Notes: generated by a model not told the origin, from the sequence alone. A stretch of DNA of 64,000 nt from Xiphias gladius (GCF_016859285.1 NC_053409.1:25470476-25534475), one strand, 5' to 3'. Numbered from the stretch's first letter, positions 1-14,780 are shown. Translations and numbers: made by a program.

Positions 1-200
1 TTTGCCGTGATACGTGGCCTTCTCCGTGTCCTCGCTGCCGTCTGCGGCCTGCCGGTTCATACTCGGGGCGGGACTGTCCCTGGCGCCGGATGCCTCGACC
101 CCGGTGGGTTTCTCCAGAGAGCGAGCAGACGCCCTCTCGCTTTCTTCTAACGCCGCCGAGAGCGGGTCCCGGAAACCCTGCCGGCTCTGGGCCTCCATTT
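1..200 (-). CDS. syt16: SYT16 exon 4 (partial, cut by the window edge)
   Basis: After acceptor CCCTGCAG the minus strand stays open for 67 codons to base 1, in frame with the preceding exon (split codon GAA). It encodes [12 protein letters not shown] at the start and EKATYHGK at the edge. The stretch is hydrophilic, as expected for the linker before the C2 domains. The exon continues to the left of the window. Confidence 0.8.
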
Positions 201-868
201 CTGCAGGGGGAGGGCAACAGGGTAGGAAAGTCAGCATTGGGCCCTCTGCTGGTTGGTCTTAAATCGGTGGCTGTAAGGACAGTGTGTCTGTGAGCAGGGA
301 AGTAATCTCCACTTTCACATTTTCAGTTTGATTAATAAAAGCCCACTAAACCGTGTCCTCTGACCGTCCAACCACCAAAATCCAGATGGGAGAAGCTCTG
401 AGTTGATTAAAATATTAAAATGCTCAATTGATCCTTTATTGCCCTGGATTACGCCTTTCAGGCAACATACAAGCTGCCCTACCTTCTTGGTGGACGTTGG
501 CTTGCTTAAAACCAATCCGGTCACTTACAGAGACAGTTGTTGTGGATGGTGGAAACAAAGAAAGACAAAAAAATGACCTGGTTGGATATGATTGTCTCCT
601 CCGAGATCCCATCTAATTTAGTCTCAGAGACCTGAAACAAGCTTCCCAAACCTCGTTTGGCACGGCCGTGTGTTAACAGAGGAGGTATTGTGTAATCTGT
701 CAAACCGTGGCCTTTTCTCTGAGACAGAAGGACTCGGAGAACAGGCCGTACCTCAGACCAATCAATAGCAATTATCTCCAATTCCCTGTCATTAAGGTGG
801 GTCTGACTGTTACATCAGTGGCTGCAGAGAGTGTTCACCGTAGCAACAAGCTGAGGTGAGTCACCAGC

Positions 869-911
<43 letters not shown>

Positions 912-3900
912 TTACGGCAACGGTCACATATCGGTAAAAGACGATAAATAAATACCGGTCGAGACGGAGTGACCCGGAGCAGAGAATGTCACCACCCACC
1001 AACAACCACCTGCTCATTTAAAAAAAAAAAAAAAAGGAGGAGTACCTTTAACCCCCTAGGAACTGGGATTTTTTTTTGGCCTCTTGGGGACAACAGAAGC
1101 AAGCTGGGAACACAACACTGACACATCATCCCCTCTCAAATTGATATGGTGAACGCAAATTGTCGGTGCTTTCATCCCGAGTAGCTTGGTTTTGGTGCCG
1201 CTGAGGCTTCCGGACCCGTTTGTGCTGATGTGCTACTCTTCTTCTTTATCCACGTTTATACTATACATGTAAATGTGTGTGAGATTTTGGCTTGTGACAG
1301 CGTTGCAGGATTCAGGCTCAGATGATAATCCAGATTAAGTTCTGGTGGATGTTGGGATTATCATTAATCGCAATTTTTAGGAATAGAATTTCAGCAACCA
1401 CATTACTTACACCTTTGGTAATGGGAGTTTCATATCTAACCACAGAAATACCCAGACTAAGATGAAATATATACCGAATATACTGCTACAGCTTTGAGTT
1501 GATCAATTACTAAACAAATCTACAACAACAACAACAAACAAGTTGCTCATTATCTATGTTGAAAAAAACAACAATTTAACCGTCAAGGCAGAATAAAAAT
1601 CGTCCGGTTTGTTTGCTACTTTCTCGTCCTGTTCTGTGTACAAACGTGCCCTAATTAATGCTGCGGCCTGTCCACACTCATCCAGTCTCCTTGAGCTCTT
1701 TACAGTCTCTAATCTGCAGTAAAAATGGTATTTGGAGCTTTTTTGGATCATTGACACTGGGATGGATTCATGCTGGATCGCACTGGTTTTCCTGTTCGAC
1801 GGAGTTTACAGTGTCCAGTTTGAAAGCGGTAAACCGGCGGAGCCTGCGGCCCTACCTGACCCCCCCATATAAAGTCAAACTCAGTTACTAACTACACATG
1901 AGTTCGGTCGGGTCAGTTGGAAGCTCCCTGCGAAGCTCTGGCGACTGACACGAGTAGAAAGAGGAACATTTTAGCAAGACAAAGAGAGTCAGACAACTTT
2001 TCCAAGCAGTTGAGGGACCAAACCAGCCTGAAACACTAGCTTAAAACTGAGTTTTACCAGGGGGCCAGAAAGGGGGTGTGATGCTCCTGTTGGTCCGGTT
2101 TGCTCTTTAAAGGGTGATTCTGGTTCATTTCAACCCGGCGCATTTTCCATAAATGTGCCCATTATTGCTCTATGAATCGCGCTAGCTTTGCTTTGAGGTG
2201 AAACAAGGACTCGAGCAAAACATCATTTCCTAAAAATTAGCTGGTGTTGCTGTAAATTACATGAATGTTTTCAGAAAGGCCAAGGAAATTCTGTGCTAAT
2301 TATAACGCTCGCTCACCTGTGGTTTTCAGCTGCAGCGGAAATTCCTCAGTTTGTGTTTCAAACTGACGATGATCTACAGCAAAACAGACTCACCTGTTTT
2401 AGTTACAAAACATATTTCCAACAAGTTTCCACAGACCAGACCTTTAAAATAAAGTGACTCGCTGCGACACATTTTCTATCTAATCAGGAATTTTTTTTTT
2501 AGTCTTTCTCAGAAACTCCGATGGATACAGACGTCTGTTTTTCTACTACTCCTACGTAATTTAGTTTTTTCTTAAAACTCAAATATAACGAGCAGGTGCT
2601 TTATAACTATAGCAACGAGCACTCTCTCGATCTCCCTTGTAGTTGATACCAAACTACGTAGGCCTGTCTTGGAAATATCCTAGGGACGTTCGGCTGAATA
2701 CCAGTCAATTTTGATTTTTCTCAATTTTATTTATCTGAGGAAAGTTCACAGGAAGTTAGCTGGAAAATACGGGACCCGTAAAAATAAAGCGTTACCCAAA
2801 AATCATAATATAAATCCAAATGTTGCCATAAAGCAGTCCTGCCCATTGAGTTACAGCGTTGCCTACAATAGACTCATACAGCAAGTAAAGGGATAGTCAC
2901 CATGGTATAAGTGACATGGCCAGATCTTTGACAGCTGATAAATATATATATCAAATTTTGGTACAACACCACACCTTCACAGTCTGACGGCTCTGTGCTG
3001 CCCTCCTCCTGGTCCGACAGGCGGGTGAATTTGTGGCGTCGACCCAACGCTAGCTGGGTCTGCTGGGGCCGCTGTTCACCCCCGTTCGCTGCTGCGGCGC
3101 AAAAACTCTGCGAACGCGACACAGAGATCTCGAACTGTTTCAGGACCTCGTCTTCACTGTCGGAGGAGCTGACGCCATCGTCGTCTTCGTCGTCACCGTA
3201 GCTGTTCACTGGAGGGAGATGAACACAGGGAGACAGAGGGGTTGGCAAACAGGAAAAGCTGGGGGTTAGGAGATCAGGCGTAAAAGAAAAGAGAGGAGAG
3301 GAAATCCAGAAGGAGGGAAAGCATGACAAAACACTTGAGTGAGTTTTAAACAGGACTTGATGATTGGTCCAGCTGCTCTTCTGTGTGACTCTAGGACTTT
3401 TGGACTCAATTATAGATAAAAACCATTTGCCCATTGCTTGATCCTGGACGTACCGTTGGATGGGTGACAAATTAAAGAAAACTGAAGGAAAAACACAAAA
3501 AAATGGTGGAGAAACACGAGTGAAATAAGTGAAATATCACAGCTGCGCAGACGACACACAACTGTATTTTTCTGCAGTTATTGGGGCTGAATCTAACAGA
3601 CTGAATCTCAAGTGGAGATCTAAGTTGCCTGGTTCAGAGGCAAAAGGCTCAGGTGTCAACATAGATCATGGCTAGAATTTAAGAAAGCTCACTGGTTGTG
3701 TCAGAACGACCGCCTTCCCCCGGCGCAGAGAAATTCATTCATGTTTTGATTTGCAAGTCTTCCGGGATGGTGCATCATGTTCATACCTTTCCAATCATAT
3801 TTTAAAAATATATCTCCTTTCTTAGACCTTAGCTGGTGACTGCAATGGGCTTTTCCAGGTGAATACTAATTTAAGAGCTTAGACCACGAATAAAAAGTCA

Positions 3901-6900
3901 ACCTTTGAGGAAACAGTGGAACAGAAGTATCATACGTATCAAGTAGAAAAATAAAAGTCAATGGCATTGATGGAGGATGTTGTGGTGTATGCAGCCAGGC
4001 AATACTCAGGGCTGGAAAAAAAAGTACCCCCTTCCCAACTGTGTTTATTGGGTATAAAATAAAAAAATAAATTTAAAAAAAAAAAAATCTATTTTTAATT
4101 ACAGGTAATATTCTGCTAAAAAGATGCTGGAATTGCACATCAGTCAAAAACAAGGAAATAAAGACAGTAGAGCACAGTGTGGTTGTGCTGGAGGAGGATT
4201 TTCCACAATCTGGACTATAACTGATCTATAAAGCATTAGTGAATGATTCATCAATTATTAGTTAAACCAGTAGTTACATCTTATAAACCCCTGTGTTATC
4301 AAAAAAGTGGCACCGAGAGTATTTCCTTTTTTCTCTCTGCAGCTGACTGAGGAATCGTGATTGATCAACAACAATATCCACCAGCTCACAGGCAGAGTAC
4401 ATCGAAGCCACTCTGTGCTGCGGGGGAGTAAATTTATCGCTCCTTCATGAGATGTAAATGCTCATAGAATAAGTGAGGGGCGAGCACATATAGAGCCGTC
4501 CACGCTCTCTCTCCCACGGCCTGTCTGCTTCTGATGAAAAACACCAAACCCGTTAGCGGCGACGGGGTTGGGGGGGGTCAATCCACTCACATCATAATTT
4601 GACCATAATTGGATGGCAACGGCTGAATGGGTGACGCGGCGGTGGGGCGGTGAGGCGCGCGGGTCACAGTCTGTACCTGAGCGATCGCCATGGTTACCTG
4701 CAGAGCAGGAAGCAGCACTCTGAGTGGGCGAGCGACGGCTGATTGGTCTGTTAACTTCTGTCGTCTAAAGCTATTCACAGGTGGAAGCTCTCAGAGCGAA
4801 GTAATGTGGCTCAGTGGTTATATGCAAATGCAATGCGCACCTTCACACAGACACACACACACACACACACACACAAATAAGGAGGGGTATATGCTCCCAT
4901 TTCTACTAGTTTGTCAAGAATGTTAACAGAAGTCTCAAGTGTCAAGAAGTTTCAGCTTTACCTCATTAATACGCAAATGTATGCAAAGAGGTGCTGAAAA
5001 ATCTCCTGCACATTGAGTTAAATGTGCCCTCAGTAAAATGTAGGTAAACATTTAACCACCTCCGCTGGAGCAGCCCCTTTCGGAGCATCATGTAGTGATG
5101 TAGGAACGCCGTGACGCACCAAGAAAAGCGGCGCCGAAAATGACCCGCTGACCGCCCTCTGTCGAAAGCTGCGCTCCGGAAACAACGCAGACTACAGCCA
5201 GCACACGTTCTGGTCGGCCTGCGTACACCAACCCCTCCCCACAATAAACACCGCGGAGAGGTGAACCAAACGAACTGGCCAGCCGTGTGCACACCGCTGA
5301 CCACCGCTGGTCTTCTGGTTGTGGGGAAAAAAACAAAAACAAAAGGGAAGACCCAAAAACTAAAGAGATGTTCCACTAAAAAGGCTGAACTCACTGATTT
5401 GGTTTTTGTTTTTTTACATCTCGGCTCTCGCGTATAAACCTGTTGAACTCACAAGCTGGCGCGTGCATCGCTTCCCGTTCCATTCGACCACTATAGACGC
5501 TCCTGCTCATGCTTGAGTGAAAAAACACAACACGATTCCTTCTGCTGTGAATATGTTCCTGCCGGGAACTTCTCCTGACTACAGAGCTCAGCCCCACTTT
5601 CTGTCTCTGTTCGGCTGCAGAAAATCCTGTCGACCTCCAGCACGACTTGCGCCTTCTGTCCCCAAATCTGTTCGTCTCCTCTTCCAGACAATTCATATTG
5701 ATTAGATGAATCGTATTTCGGATGCTTAAATAAACGGAGAGGGGAAAACTGTTGCTGCACTGAACGCTGCTCTAATGTAGCCTTTTGAATCAATGGAGTC
5801 CCTGAAAAGAATCCACCAGCAAGACGCAGCCAGACATTGAGCTGCGGCGAGGAAGAGTCATTTAGCCACTAAAGCCATGAATGGAAGAGCAGTGAGCGCT
5901 CGTCGATACCCTCGGTCGATGTAAAGACTCACTTCAGACAAGCGGGTCAGGGCGGAAAGTGTTTTACACCACGAACTACACACCAACACGAGCCGTTCGG
6001 GCGCGTTTGTGCTGCTTTTCAACGAGACAACTTCGTCCATAACCCTGCATATTATGCTGAGAAGCACAGCGGGTGTACAGCGGCTCACTGAAAATTTAAT
6101 ATCCAGGCAGCGGGGCTTTGGTGAAAGTAAAACGCTACAACAGATATGTTCTGTTAAATGTAAACAGGTGAATGAATTACTCCTTAAACATTTCTGAACG
6201 CTCAATTTCATAAACTGCCCTGATAAAACTCTTCAGATGATCCAAAAAAATAAGGAAGTCCTCAACCTGAAACAGGAAAGTTTTTCACCTCACCAATGTG
6301 TATGTGAATGTTTTGACCTCTTTGTTTGACCAAACCCAAATTCACTGAGGGGGACATATGAGCTTTTCACTGATCTCTGTGCAAATGAACCAGGTTTAAC
6401 CAGGCCCGCAGTTTCCCGGCTACAGCGACAGTCTCACATACAGTTTGACTGTATTGGTGGTCGAAAAGTTACACAGTGAGAGCCCCTACCTCGTCCTGTG
6501 AAGCTCCAGAGGATTTTGAGTTGTGAAAGTTACGGAGAGACTCCAAACAGGATGTGGACGCGGTGTTTGTTCAGGAAAGCGACTGGAAATACCAGAGACT
6601 CCACCTGCCGCAGGTGAGGAACCAACAAACCGGCTGAGTGTTTGCTCACTGTTTGACTCACAGTCTCCGCCTGGATTCAGACGACCTGCTGTTGTAAATG
6701 TGGTCTTTTCTTTCTGTTTTCTTTCTTTTTGGTCAAATTACAAAGCATCAAAACGCTGTCAAGTTTCCTGTTTACCTCAGCTGACACCTGTACAATCCGG
6801 GCTTGATTTCGGCTACATGATAAAGAAAAGAAAGAAAAAAAAAAGTAAAAAAAAAAAGTTTAAACTTTGATCATTGAGTGACAGTGACTCACAGGCGCTC

Positions 6901-9900
6901 AGCCAGAATTACATCAGGGTGCGGGATTCACCCTCTTCAGCCCACATGGACGAAGCTCTCGCTCCAACAGTGACAGGTTACTTCCTTAGCGTTAGTCCCA
7001 AAGCCTCACCATTAGAGTGATGCTCCAGTCAAAACGTTTAGTTCGTAGTGCATCATGGGAAATCCGCTCGTTTGTGAGACGATCGACATCACTCTCGTTT
7101 CGGTCCGTGAGGCTTCATTCTGGCTAAAGCCTCTTCATAAACCAGACTCTATTCCTGGTATCATAAAACCAAAGTGTGACAGTGCTGTGTTGTTGTGGTT
7201 TGCGATCAGGTGTGAAACCTGACTGCGTAGAGGTTGTAACTGTGTGTTTGTGTGTGTGTGTGTGTGTGTGTTCTTAAGGGGAAAAGCTTGACATTTTGAG
7301 ACATTTTGGGCCTTTTGACGTTTGTGTTGTACGTATTTTGTTGCACATTAATCCTCGTGGGTTCAGACTCTTATTCAAACAGAGCTGTGCGTCAGGCTTG
7401 TGCCATTTTGCTGCGGGACTTCCCCCTTCACCGGCTGGACCGGCGTTTACACTGTGGTGTATTGCACGTGTGTTATCCGTTCGGAGTCTGGGCATTAAGT
7501 GAAAAGTCGCTATTTCTTGACGAGCAACGAGAACGGTTTATCCGTCCGCCCGGCGCATCTCTGCACCGTCCCTGGCGACATCGCATGTTAGCAAACGGGG
7601 TCTGCGAGCAACCGGTAGCTTCCCAGGAAACGATTAGGTGACCACGGGCCCCGTAAGAATAAATTTAAAAAGATTAAAACTGGTTTTTTAACACAGGGTC
7701 CGGTTGACACAGGATTTGGGTAAGGGCGCTTGTCAGTATTGATTTCAGCTGAAATAAAATCAATGTAACTTTACCGTGCGTGGTTACACAAAACTGCAAT
7801 TGATCGAATCACCGTAAACCATACACACCGCCTTGCCCAGTTGGTAATTCAGCCTAGGAAACAGGAGAAAACACTGGTATGGCCCTTTAACTGTGCGTTT
7901 AGTCAACCTTTAGAAGCCTTTGCTTTGGGTGTTTGCATTGTTTGACAAGTGGGAGGAAAGAAAGAGCTTTACTGGATGATGACAAGAGCGACAAACCGAG
8001 TGTCCTTTTCTCTCCGTTTCTCTCTGAATGTACTTTTTTTTTCATTTTGCCGAATTTATCTTCAAGGTTTCACAGTCAATATTTTCAATGTGAGCTGCTG
8101 CGGAGCTTTGTTGCAGAGTGCGGCTGACTCACTCAACTCCTTCTCTCTCTCGCATACAAAGTCGCCCACAGAAACCTACCGCACAAATACAAACTCGCCC
8201 ACGCTCTCCCTCCGTTCCTGAAGAGTTTAATTGGGAGTCAGAATGCATACTGGGGACACACACTCTTTTTCAGGTTGTGTAGTAGATTAACCGCGACTGG
8301 AAAGCAACACTAGTCATTGGTATATCTCATATGTGTAGTTTCTTCTTCTTTTAACTTCCAGAGGACTGGACACGGGAAGTGCATTGTTGCCTCCCTCTTG
8401 TTGAAAACAAAACAAAACAAACGCATTTGGTCTTTGGAAACGGAATTGATGTACGTGTCCATGTGCATATAAGAGCGGGGAGGTGAGGTCCGGTCACGAG
8501 CGGTCGCCCGAGAACGCATGTGAAGACGCATTTCAATGCCAGGTGTGAACGGGGCCCGAGAAGCTCCCGGAACTGAGTCAGCTCCACCTGCCGATGAAGA
8601 GCATGTGATATGAGCGAAAGCTCCAGAGCAGCTACAAAATGAGCCTCGAGGTGAGTATGTTTTGTCAACTACTGAGTGAACTCTGAAGCTCTGCTTTTAA
8701 GCCAACATGGATGAGAGGTTAAGGTGCTGAAAAAAAAAAAGAAGAAAGAAATTTTAACATCTACTACTCAATGACAACTGGGCAGATTCCATCTTTTGAT
8801 GAAGATCATGTGATATGACCAAAAGCTCCAGAACGGCCACTGGATGTCATCAGAGCGAAGTTGGCGAGGTCGGTACCATCGTGTTTCTAAAGAGACCAAA
8901 ACCAAAACCTGAGTTTACAGAATAATCCGGTAAAATCGACGGATGAATAACCTGTCACCGGACACCCTCGTCTTTGTGCACGGGCCCGAAAATAATCTAC
9001 CCAAAATAAAAGTGTTTCTGTTCGTCAGCCATTTTGATCGCAGTCATAACCCCGGTCTCCTTCGAAAGAAGAGTCTTTAAAATTTTACAACCAAAAAGTC
9101 AGACTGAGCAGAGGAGCTACTGAACCAGAGTTACAGAGGAACTTAGGTTCATTATCAGACCCAGTTCAGAGTAAGTTTGTTTCAAACAGGGGAGGAATAT
9201 TCGTTTTTCTGACCCGCCTATTATTTTCTGGCATAAAAAAGGGAATCTAAGCCCCGTTGTAGGATCTTTTGTGTGGAAAACACAAAAGTGTGGAGCCACA
9301 AGTCTGAACCAGTTTCTGTGTCAACAGCTGTTGCAGTGACGTGAGGATCCTAAAATGCTTTGCACAGACAGAAACAGGAGACTTGGAGCTTTTAAACAAT
9401 GTGGAATCTGTCAAGGTTGCGTGAAGACTGATTCTGGTAAAGAACCAACCCAAAGAAACGCTACCCAGTCCACAGCGTCCCGCCGGTGCGACGTTGTATT
9501 TTGAAAGGATCAAATGCTGTTCATTGGTTATGAAAATCAGTTTACAGCCAATCTCTTCCTTTAAAAAAACAAAACAAAACAAAAAACCAACTGTGCAGCT
9601 TAAGGGACTTGTAACTGCATCTAGCCAACAAGTCTTTCAAACTAAATGTCTACATGCGTTGTTTGTCATTGCCTTCAGTCAAAATGGACGGATGGCAAAA
9701 TTATTCACGCGACCGAAAAAGACCCCAACACTAACTGCCGTAGGAAACGAGACAGCAAGTGAACTCCACTGTCAAAGTCACACATTTGGTTGACCGTCCG
9801 TCCACCGCGAGCTCCAACCGACAAGGTTTTGCTGTGCTATAACAACGTAACACCGCTTCCACTGTCTCCCTGACAGACAACGGTTAAAGGCACACGGCCG

Positions 9901-12900
9901 CCAGAGGTCCCAGTCTGTCGAAGCAGTGAGATCATTTTGGGCTTTTTAACAAATGAAAAATGCTGCTGCTTCTCTCGTGAGGCCAGTCTCTACGTGTTGG
10001 TCACTCACCGAGCCCCTGGCGGACCCCCACTCGTCCTTTCCTCCGGCGGCCACGTTGCTCCAGGCAGGGCAGTCCGCCGACACGTGAGAAACACAGCTTC
10101 TTGTTGATGAAGAGGAAGAGGACGGCCAACGCCACGATGAAGACGCCCACTGCCGACAGGAAGCCGATGGCCTCTGGGGTGACTGGTAGGAGGAGGGAGA
10201 GGGAGAGGGGACACACAATGACACACTGATCAGACCACACAAACAGACAGCCTGGATACACGCACAGACACGCACACACAGTACGCACGCATGGTACACG
10301 TGATGCACACAGACAGAACGAGTGACACTTTAGTATGTGAGTTACCCTCGGGGCCTTGCTCAAGAGCAGAGTCAGCGCGCGGCTGCGGTCTCGCTCGGCG
10401 TCTTGCTCAAGAGCTCGCGGCTGGTCGAGCGACAACTGCCAACAGAACCGTTCTCGTCCTATCGTCAGGTGTCGTTCGCCCAGATATGACTCACTTTTTC
10501 CTGTATCCTGAGAATTTTTCCGAGCAATGTGAGAAATCTGAATTGGCAGCGCCCTCAATTGACCCCTTCAAAAAGCCCCGCCCCCTTAGCCCGCAAGGCG
10601 TCCCATTCTAGCGTTCCACATGTGCAGTTTTTACCGGTAACCGCGGCAACAGCACCGAGCCGTTGATGTCGCCGACTGAACGCGGTGCGCGGCCGAGTTG
10701 TTTTAAAAGGACTACGCCCGATGGCGACGTACGTCACGTCATGCTAAAAGACTGGGGCTAAAGCTACATGCCCCGTGGCCGCTTCAGCATCCTCCACCAG
10801 GACTGGGACGCACCAGTCTTGGGGGGGGGTTAGATAGGAATGCTCAGCAATGTGGGACCGCAAACCAGGCCAAAAAAACAAAAACAAAAAACCCAAAATG
10901 ACTATCAGTCCAAAACATGAGCTTCAAAGCGAAGTCCAAAGAAGTGAGAACGGCATCTAAAACCAACGCTTCAGCTTGGCTACATCGGCTGTCTTTGGTG
11001 TTTCTTAGTCTTGGTTGGAGAATCACAATTTTTCTTTGGTTTTTTCAGTTTTTCTTCGTGTTTCTCAGTTTCATTTTTGCTCCTCTGTTTTTATTTGTTT
11101 CTCATTTTTTCTTTGCGTTTCTCAGTTATTGAGTTTGTTCGTCACGGTAGATGGACAAATGGTCGTGGGTCGGAGATTGTGGTGCGGATCTGCTGCTCTT
11201 CTACTGGTCCGACGAACTGAAACTAAAATTATTTTTGCCGTCGGTTTTCACTTATTTATGAAACTCACTGCTCGTGAAAGAGATTTTGAACGGAATTTTT
11301 TAAAATATATGAATAACCGTGGTGATAAGTAAGGAGGGGACAGGCAAGCATTCCTCCATTACAACATTTCTGCAGAAAAATCACAGAGATTTGACAAAAA
11401 TTGTAAGATTTCACAAATATTGCAAAGGAATAAGTAAGTAATGGAAAAGATGAGTGAACTATAAGAAAGAGAGATAAAGACAGAGAGAAAGAAAGAAAGA
11501 AAGAAACTACAAAGAGAAAGAATGGGAAGACAGAGTAGAGACAGATACTGTAAGCAGCAGTTAGAAGAGGTAAAAAAAAAAAAAAGAGGCATCAACTTGA
11601 GGAGAGAGGCAGAAAAAACAGACCAAAATAGAGAGAAAGGCAGATGAGTAAAATGTGGACAGAACCACAGGTGGAGAGAGAAACTGGGGTAGAGACGAAA
11701 CAAATGAGGAGCTATAAAGTGATACAAGGCGTACGACTCTGCTCTCAATGAGACGTCGGAGGCTCCTCCAGTGCAGATGAATAGGTGTGCGTAGTGGGGA
11801 GGGGGGGCGCCGTCTCCCGTTTCCACGGTAACGTTTCAGAGCGCATAGAAGCGAATCAATGGGAGCAAATGGAGAGTACACATCCTGCTGAGAGCCGACG
11901 CCGAAGAAAGAACTCCACGGCGTAGGTGTGTGTGTGTGTGTGTGTGAGGATGTAATACTACTCGGTTTTATTTATTTCACACACAACCTTTTCTTTCGTC
12001 ACACTGGTGTCACTCATTCGCCCCCTCTCTCTCTCTCTCTGTCTTTTATTACATTGGGGATGTAATTTATTAATCTGCATCAAAAACATCCTCTCATTCA
12101 CCAAGCGAGTGTGTGTGCGCGTGTGTGTCTGTGTGTGTGTCTGTGTGTGTGTGTGTGTGTGTGCGTGCGTGGCAGTAAAATAATCAGCAACAGCAGCAGC
12201 TGCCGTCGTTGCTTAACCGCACACTGCAACATCTGTAACATCTTAATCCTTATTATTCCTAGTTACAGCTGTGAGACATTTTAATTGAATGCTCTAGAAG
12301 GTATGAAATTGCGTAGTTAAGATGAATCGACCTCGTACTCAGAATACACAATTTCACACTCAACTCTCAGACCGTATAAACGGCTCTCAACTATGCTTCC
12401 ATTTAGCAGGTAAGGCCTTTTTTGTTTGTTTGTTTTCTTTGCTAAAGGTTAACAAAGGTTAATAAGACTTAATGTTAGCCTTCGTTTTCTGAGCTGCTTT
12501 CTCTCTGGAGCGTTGTTAAACGTATTAAAATGCACAGTATTGTTTGTACATTTTTAAAAAAGGTTTTGTGACAAAAAGTGCAGAAAATATGAATCCATTT
12601 AACAACTGATAACTTTAGCTGGTCGGGAATGAAAACATGCCTTCACATTGAAATGCATTGACTGTAAAGCGCGGGAGGTGATTTAGCGTCAGCAGCAACT
12701 TTTTACAACAGGCTACGTCTACATCAGCTGACTACAGCAGATGAATGGAGAGAAGAACAGAAAACAACTTCATCAACAGCATTTAGAGAGAAAAAAAAAC
12801 AAAAAAAAAACTGTACAGAAAGAAAACACAACACGCACAAAACACGACCCAATACTGAACTGCTGCAAATGTTACAAAACAACAGGAGTTTCCAGGGGAC

Positions 12901-14718
12901 GTTGAAAAGTGAGGAACACCTGGGACGCGGTCACGGTTTATGGCTCGCGAAGTTGCTGAAGTCAGTGGTGTTGGGAAAGGTTTTTTTTCAGCTTTAAGTG
13001 TCTGGTGGCCGATTCCGATATTACCGCAGATATTTGCCGTTAACCTAGAGTTAGGCCTTTGTTGATTGCCAGTTGATTGCGATTCACACATGGTAGCTAA
13101 TATCTGAACCCCGCCATCAGAACTAAAAGTCAAAAGTCAACACTAAAACAAGAACTTGCATCATTACTTCATGTCCATCAAGCTAATTAAACTGTTTTGT
13201 GACTTGCAGCGTTTCGGCATTCGGTTGCGTTTTATCCCTTTGCAGCATTTTTTTCTAAATGCCGTGCACATGTTTTCCTTTCTTCATCTGCTTGATTTTT
13301 TTCAGTGCGCTTCGCTCTCAAGGCCAGAAAGGTTATTTGTAGAGTTTACTGATTCTGATTCTACTTACAGTCCATTTACGGTTCACTTCAGTTCACCTAA
13401 TTTGTCCCCTCCTGTTTCCTCCTAATCCTGTTTCTGATTATTCTTGCATTAGAGTATAAAAATAAACCAAATATTTTGAGAGCAAAAAAAAAAAAAAAAA
13501 ATTATTTTTCAGCAAATTCAGGCTGCCTCAAACAGTAATGTGCCATAAATAATGAGACGGTTCTGATTCTTTTCAGTAAGAAGATAAAATACAGACAGAA
13601 AACAAACCAGTTTCGAGTCACATGGTGGTTTGACGCAGTGTGAACCTCAATAAGAAAAGTAATGCGAATATGGGAAAACTGCAGAACACAAGGCGCTGTC
13701 TGAAAACTCCAAACCAACCTACGGCCACATTGTGATGGGAGGAACTGTTCCTTCTGAAATCACACAGAAGACACCGTTAGCAGTTTCCCTACAGACTGTG
13801 ATTCTGTGGGCAGACAACCTACTTTCTGTCTGTTCAGCTGCTGTTCACTCCCGCGGAGAGCGATGTCTGGAAGTGTTAACACAGGGCAGATGCAGCATGG
13901 GGACGCTCCTGCACTGGTTACAACAAGTTCGGCTTTAAAAAAAACATCAACGCCAACCGCTCTTTCCTCACCTACGAGTTTATGGCGACGGTGACGGAGA
14001 AGATCCTCCCGCTGTAACTCGCAAAAACAGACCTGGAAGATGCGGATTACCTGCGTTCGTGTTGATGTTCGTTTTAACGCTTTCTAGCCAAATTACCAGC
14101 GTGACCCGAGGGACGGCGACACCGTCCAACACTTTGGTCCGGAGTGAAATATCCTGAGAGCTATCGGATCGATTGGCGTGAAATCTGGTGCAGTGGCCCG
14201 TGGTCCAATGACCTTTCAAGTGACGACACAGGCAGGTCAATATTTCCACCTGAGCGGCACCTGTGTTAATGCCAAGGTACCTCCAAGAACTACCATGGCC
14301 ACGTTTCGGTCACCTTCAGCGGTGCGCTGACATTAAGGCCATCGGAGTTTGAAAAATGAATACTAGCATGCTTTCGACACCTAAACTGTATCTGATGCTA
14401 TTATGCAGTTCAGAGCTGAGACATGGGTGAATTAACGTTAGTAGCGGGCGTGAATGCGACTCAAATTGATTTACAAAAATAAATCCCCTGATGAAAACGA
14501 GCGCAACGCCACGGCAAATGTTTGGACGGTGTGTTTGGGTGCAGCGGTAAAGTGGAGTTTCCCTCTCAGCTGCTCGGACAGTCAGACACTGAGCTCAGTG
14601 TTGGAGACTCAGAGCCTCCTACTGTCTGCATCCAGATGGACAGGAAGAAACCCTGGGTCAAAGTCTGGGCTCACACCTGCTGCACACACACACACACACA
14701 CACACGCACGCACGCACA

Positions 14719-14780
<62 letters not shown>

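Larger units (their letters stand above)
201..2974 (-). other. SYT16 intron 3
   Basis: This is non-coding intron sequence between exons 3 and 4. It holds a GT microsatellite at 872-907 followed by a 61-bp unit repeated at 55620-55680, a poly(A) run near 1020-1035 and several A/T-rich stretches. I see no exon or RNA gene in the remainder. Confidence 0.7.
3209..10008 (-). other. SYT16 intron 2
   Basis: This is intron sequence containing AC/GT microsatellites (4851-4875, 7241-7271), a partial family-B repeat (4180-4320), and two tandem copies of another dispersed repeat (8560-8680, 8765-8880). ORFs of up to 142 codons occur in several frames around 4966-5793. They have no recognisable domain and overlap each other, so I treat them as chance. 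Confidence 0.65.

Noticed and set aside
911-971. CRISPR-like or phage attachment-site reading of the duplicated 61-bp unit
   Set aside because: The genome is a vertebrate nuclear one, there are only two copies far apart, and there are no spacers or integrase.
2874-3470. 198-codon minus-strand ORF taken as one protein
   Set aside because: Only 2975-3208 is coding (SYT16 exon 3, bounded by good splice sites). The outer parts are intron that happens to be open.
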